A stretch of DNA of 64,000 bases, from positions 124,001-188,000 of the forward strand of contig JAVHLB010000003.1 of the NCBI GenBank assembly GCA_031082425.1, read 5' to 3'. Source of the stretch: Candidatus Edwardsbacteria bacterium. GTDB lineage: Bacteria; Edwardsbacteria; AC1; EtOH8. Below, piece by piece: positions 60,751-64,000 of this stretch (its first letter is position 1; each line of letters starts with the position of its first letter). The notes under the pieces were generated by a model. It did not search any database. It was not told the origin of the DNA and saw nothing but the letters and a program-made list of their open reading frames with translations. A program made the translations under genes and the position numbers.

Positions 60751-61842
60751 ATGAAAAAGAACATTTTAATTTCGGCTTTCCTTGCCGGGCTTGTCTCCCT
60801 GGCCCTGGCCGGGTCATTCGGGAAACAGCCAAAACCAGCCATCCAGAAAGGCCCCTACCTTTCCTGGGACGACGATCCCCGGACCACCATGACCGTCAGT
60901 TGGGAGACCAATACTCCTGTTTCCGGGAAACTGGCCTACGGGCCCCGGGGCAAGATGAACTACATCCTGCGGGACGACCAGGCCGGGACCCTGCACCACC
61001 TTAGGATAAAAGACCTCAAGCCCGACACCCGCTACTACTACCAGTTGCTGAACCTGTCGGCCCCGGTCTGCAGTTTCAGGACCGCGCCCCGGGAGATGCG
61101 GGACTTCAAGTTCGTTATCTACGGCGACACCCGGACCTTTCCGGAGCAGCACAAAAAGGTGATCGCGGCCATAACCCAGTACAACCCGGAGTTCCTGATC
61201 CATACCGGCGATTACATCCAGGACGGGCGGATCTGGGCCATGTGGCAGGAGTTCTTCGACGCCAGCCGGCCCTTCTCCTCCTTCATCCCCCTGTATACGG
61301 TGATCGGCAACCACGAACGGACCTACGACAACTACGTGAAACTGTTCGCCCTGCCCGGCAACGAACGGTGGTATGCCTTCGATTATCTGAACGCCCACTT
61401 CATCGTGCTGAACAACGAGGAGCATTACCAAAAGGGTTCCCAGCAATACCGGTGGTTCGAGGCCGAGATAAAACGTACCCGGCCGATGTACAAGTGGCTG
61501 TTCGTCCTGCAGCACCGCCAGACCTACTCCTCCGGCAAGCGGGGCAGCGACCAGGATATCCTGGAGAATCTGGAACCGCTGTTCCGGAAATACCGGCCGG
61601 ATGTGGTGTTCTGCGGGCACGAGCATTTTTACGAGAGGCAGCAGCGGGGCGGGGTCAACTATATCATCACCGGCGGGGGCGGGGCCCCCCTGTACGACGT
61701 CAACCCGGGAGATTCCACTTTTCACGCCGAGTCCAGCCTGCATTACTGCCAGGTGGAGGTCGGCGACAGCACCGCCAGGGTGCGGATGGTCCGGGTGGAC
61801 GGCAGTTCGCCGGACAGCCTGGTGCTGAGGGCAGGCAAATAG
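60751..61842 (+). CDS. secreted purple acid phosphatase-like metallophosphoesterase
   Basis: A 363-residue exported protein: signal peptide (about 1-20), a fibronectin-like N-terminal domain (about 30-112, KGPYLSWDDDPRTTMTVSWET) and a metallophosphoesterase domain with GDTR (near 129), GDYIQ (near 153), GNHE (near 187), LQHRQ and GHEHFYER (near 287). The two-domain layout is that of purple acid phosphatases. It would release phosphate from extracellular esters. A perfect consensus promoter predicts high expression. Confidence 0.93.
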   Translation: MKKNILISAFLAGLVSLALAGSFGKQPKPAIQKGPYLSWDDDPRTTMTVSWETNTPVSGKLAYGPRGKMNYILRDDQAGTLHHLRIKDLKPDTRYYYQLLNLSAPVCSFRTAPREMRDFKFVIYGDTRTFPEQHKKVIAAITQYNPEFLIHTGDYIQDGRIWAMWQEFFDASRPFSSFIPLYTVIGNHERTYDNYVKLFALPGNERWYAFDYLNAHFIVLNNEEHYQKGSQQYRWFEAEIKRTRPMYKWLFVLQHRQTYSSGKRGSDQDILENLEPLFRKYRPDVVFCGHEHFYERQQRGGVNYIITGGGGAPLYDVNPGDSTFHAESSLHYCQVEVGDSTARVRMVRVDGSSPDSLVLRAGK

Positions 61843-61861
61843 TTTCGACCGTGTGGATCGG

Positions 61862-61889
61862 GGCTCCGGGGATATCCCGGAGCCTTTTT
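61862..61889 (+). terminator. rho-independent terminator
   Basis: ggctccggg/cccggagcc stem with loop gatat, followed by T5. Confidence 0.9.
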
Positions 61890-61952
61890 ATTGCTCTCCA
61901 GGGATCGGCAGATCTGCGAAAATGGCAGGGTCGGTTGTTTAAGCCCAGCTAT

Positions 61953-62055
61953 TGCAATAAATTACATTTTTCTTGTTTTAAAATGTATATATAAATAAAT
62001 TAACTGCAATTAATTGCAAAAAGATGTTGACACGATATGGGTATTATAATATACT
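61953..62055 (+). promoter_or_regulatory. argR promoter with two candidate ARG boxes
   Basis: TTGACA (62027-62032), 17-nt spacer, TATACT (62050-62055). Upstream are two related dyads: TGCAATAAATTACA (61953-61966) and TGCAATTAATTGCA (62005-62018), the second a perfect palindrome. Both follow the TGxAx-WWWW-xTxCA pattern of ArgR boxes. Their starts are 52 bp apart (five helical turns). Autoregulation by ArgR is likely. Confidence 0.6.
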
Positions 62056-62081
62056 TCCCAAAATGATTGTAAAGCGAGTTT

Positions 62082-62531
62082 ATGTCAGCAAAGATCAAAA
62101 GACAGAACGTCATCAAGGAACTTTTGAGCGAGCGGGTGATCTCCGGCTACGGCCAGCTTTCCCGGGCCCTGGCTGGAATGGGCATCAAGGCCACCCAGGC
62201 CACCCTCAGCCGCGACTTCGCCGAGATGGGCGTGATGCGCACCGTCACCCCCGACGGGCCGCGCTACCTGATGGACGAGGATGAGACGGGCAAGCATATT
62301 GACCAGCTGCTGAGGTCCGAGATCCTGAGCGTCAGGAACAACGAATCAATGGTGGTGATCCACACCCTAGCCGGCCGGGCTCAGGGGGTGGCCCGGTATG
62401 TAGAACAGCTCAACCGCAAGGAGATCCTGGCCACCATCGGCGGGTATTGCACGGTGCTGGTGATCCCGGCCTCCACTGCGTATGTATCCAAGGTGGTCGC
62501 CATCATCAAGCAGGCCATAAACCGGTCCTAA
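62082..62531 (+). CDS. argR: arginine repressor
   Basis: A 149-residue ArgR. The N-terminal winged helix (about 1-65, KATQATLSRDFAEMGV) is the DNA-binding domain; the C-terminal hexamerisation and arginine-binding domain (about 80-149) ends in GGYCTVLVIP, whose usual family form is GDDTILVI with arginine-contacting aspartates. Here that site reads IGGYCTVLV, so those aspartates appear replaced, and the effector may be changed. No arg biosynthesis genes are in the window. Confidence 0.92.
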   Translation: MSAKIKRQNVIKELLSERVISGYGQLSRALAGMGIKATQATLSRDFAEMGVMRTVTPDGPRYLMDEDETGKHIDQLLRSEILSVRNNESMVVIHTLAGRAQGVARYVEQLNRKEILATIGGYCTVLVIPASTAYVSKVVAIIKQAINRS

Positions 62532-62578
62532 ACAGGTCTCAATAGTTATTTATAATACCATTGATTAAGGCGCGATTG

Positions 62579-63106
62579 ATGAAAAGGTCTCTGTTACTGG
62601 CGACATTAGCGGCTTCTCTGGCCCTGGTCATCTCCTGCACCGGCAAGAAAGCGGCCGAGAACAAGACGGCCGGAGCTGGGGAGGGCGGAGCCCAGACCGA
62701 GTGGATCGGGTTCGACCAGGCCATGGCCCGGGCTGCCCAGGAGGACCGCATCGTGATCGTTGATTTTTCCACCGAATGGTGCAAATGGTGCAAAGTGATG
62801 CTGGCCAAGACCTACACCGATCCCCAGGTGGTCAAGGCCATCGAAGAAAAATTCCTGGCGGTCCCCATCGACGGGGAAAGCCCCGAGAAGATAACCTATC
62901 TGGGCAAGACCGTGACCCAGTCGGACTTCACCCTGAGCATGAAGGTGGAAGGGTTCCCGACCACTATGTTCCTGGACAAGGAGGGCAAGGTCCTGGAGCA
63001 GAGGGCCGGATATATAGATGCCACCAATTTTTTAAAGATGTTGAATTTCTTTTCTTCCGGAGCTTATAAGACCACCAAGCTCGACGATTATCTTACCGGG
63101 AAATGA
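62579..63106 (+). CDS. thioredoxin-fold lipoprotein
   Basis: A 175-residue lipoprotein with lipobox VISC and a thioredoxin-like domain (about 45-160) carrying CXXC as CKWC and the cis-proline in GFPTTMF. It resembles periplasmic DsbD-gamma-type or DUF255-like thioredoxins, and may reduce or oxidise disulfides in exported proteins. ATG 62579 is preferred over the TTG at 62561, which would add a charged extension before the signal peptide. A TATAAT lies at 62552-62557. Confidence 0.9.
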   Translation: MKRSLLLATLAASLALVISCTGKKAAENKTAGAGEGGAQTEWIGFDQAMARAAQEDRIVIVDFSTEWCKWCKVMLAKTYTDPQVVKAIEEKFLAVPIDGESPEKITYLGKTVTQSDFTLSMKVEGFPTTMFLDKEGKVLEQRAGYIDATNFLKMLNFFSSGAYKTTKLDDYLTGK

Positions 63107-63163
63107 CAGATTATATTCTCTGAGCAATAAAGGCGTTCAAGCAAACAATCACAAAGGGGGACC

Positions 63164-64000
63164 ATGAAAAGAATTTTAATGTTAGTAATGCTGGCGCTGG
63201 CGGCCCCGCTGGCGGCCTCGGCCAGTGATCTGGAAACCCGTCCACCGGTTTACAATTATTCATTGGACCCCGGAGGGGCCAAATTCGACACCACGCTGGA
63301 TTACTTCATCGACGATTACAAACTTTACCTCAACCTGCCGATGTACAACGATTCGCTCTACGGGAGATCCTCCGTTTCCATGTGCACCAATGTCGGCGGG
63401 GCGGTGACCGTCACTTTTAACTATGGCGACCTGGTGATCGACTCGGTGATGGACATGGACGGGTTCCCCTGCGATTACGACACCGGTGCCGGAGTGATGA
63501 ATATCAATGTCAGTTTCAAAACCCCCAGCTGTTTTGTGGTGAATATCTACTACCGGGGCGGCGGTTTTGCCAAGGGATATCATCATTTCCTGCAGGGCGG
63601 GAGCCAGCTTCATACCATGGCTTACACCATGAGCGAGCCGCAGGATGCCCGGTATTGGATGCCCTGCATGGACGAGCCCTGGTTCAAGACCACCCAGGGC
63701 TGCAGTTTTTATATCACGGTTCCCGACAGTTATAAGGTGGCATCGAACGGGATCCTTGTGGACACCGTTCGCTCCGGAGATTCCCTTACCTGGCACTGGC
63801 AGGAGGACAGGCCCATAGCCACCTACCTGATGTCCTTTGCCGTCTCCAATTACGCTTTCTGGTCCGATACCGCCTATACCTCGATCGGGGACACCATCCC
63901 CCTGAACTATTTCGTATGGCCGGAGGATTCCCTCCAGGCGGCCCTGGTCTTCGATTCGGTCTCGGTGATGCTGGAATGCCTGACGCAAAAGTTCGGGCAC
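63164..64000 (+). CDS. secreted M1-family aminopeptidase, N-terminal part
   Basis: The frame is open from the ATG at 63164 (ggggg ribosome site just before it) to the right edge of the window, 279 codons, so the 3' end is missing. A signal peptide (about 1-20, ending AASA) is followed by the beta-rich N-terminal domain of M1 peptidases (YWMPCMDEPWFKTTQGCSFYITVPDSYKVASNG, later YLMSFAVSNY). The catalytic HEXXH region would lie outside the window. It probably hydrolyses extracellular peptides. Confidence 0.85.
   Translation, partial: MKRILMLVMLALAAPLAASASDLETRPPVYNYSLDPGGAKFDTTLDYFIDDYKLYLNLPMYNDSLYGRSSVSMCTNVGGAVTVTFNYGDLVIDSVMDMDGFPCDYDTGAGVMNINVSFKTPSCFVVNIYYRGGGFAKGYHHFLQGGSQLHTMAYTMSEPQDARYWMPCMDEPWFKTTQGCSFYITVPDSYKVASNGILVDTVRSGDSLTWHWQEDRPIATYLMSFAVSNYAFWSDTAYTSIGDTIPLNYFVWPEDSLQAALVFDSVSVMLECLTQKFGH

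Overview
This 64 kb window is a GC-rich, gene-dense bacterial chromosome segment. The gene content points to a diderm, probably anaerobic bacterium. For an outer membrane there are a type IV pilus secretin operon (pilMNOPQ), TonB/ExbB/ExbD, an MsbA-like exporter with a family 9 glycosyltransferase, and many lipoproteins. For anaerobic life there is a class III ribonucleotide reductase with its radical-SAM activase. Two secreted enzymes end in Bacteroidetes/FCB-style sorting domains. I read this as an uncultured FCB-like or WOR-3/TA06/Edwardsbacteria-like lineage; that placement is inference, as there is no rRNA in the window.

Layout. 1-3.3 kb: end of an endonuclease III-like gene, then an ABC-2 exporter (ATPase plus two permeases). 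3.4-9.9 kb: rod-shape operon mreB-mreC-mreD-mrdA-rodA, then lgt. 9.9-10.7 kb: tRNA-Thr, a cluster of intergenic repeats and an AT-rich orphan membrane gene. 10.7-14.0 kb: glmM-like and glmS (UDP-GlcNAc precursors). 14.0-20.3 kb: a tandem class III adenylate cyclase/ATPase, hflX, an MFS transporter and a DUF2520 dehydrogenase-like protein. 20.4-26.9 kb: a PstS-like lipoprotein, TPR lipoprotein, ExbB, two enlarged ExbDs, TonB and a cyclophilin. 26.9-32.3 kb (minus): a Ser/Thr kinase-ATPase-TPR protein overlapping a GAF/sigma-54 activator. 32.7-37.2 kb: a secreted clostripain-family protease and a glycosyltransferase. 37.4-43.5 kb: the nrd locus. 43.6-49.2 kb: a small lipoprotein, an excisionase-like HTH gene and pilMNOPQ. 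49.2-54.9 kb: rpsT, scpB, CorC-like and DUF502 genes, MsbA-like exporter and GT9. 54.9-60.6 kb: a secreted endonuclease I, ABC-F, an amidohydrolase, an AT-rich lipoprotein, a MITE-like repeat and tRNA-Ile2. 60.7-64 kb: a purple-acid-phosphatase-like enzyme, argR with candidate operators, a thioredoxin-fold lipoprotein and the start of an M1 aminopeptidase.

Most striking is the nrd locus. The NrdD catalytic protein stops just after its zinc ribbon, where homologues continue into the glycyl-radical motif. A separate 95-residue ORF 1.6 kb downstream carries that motif (RVTGY and the following WNKGK...ELKDR tail). Between and around them lie a CreD-like membrane protein, a CXXC redoxin and NrdG. 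This looks like a split class III RNR whose radical glycine sits on its own small subunit.

The spaces between genes also hold several families of short palindromic and low-complexity repeats, several near-consensus sigma-70 promoters, and intrinsic terminators.
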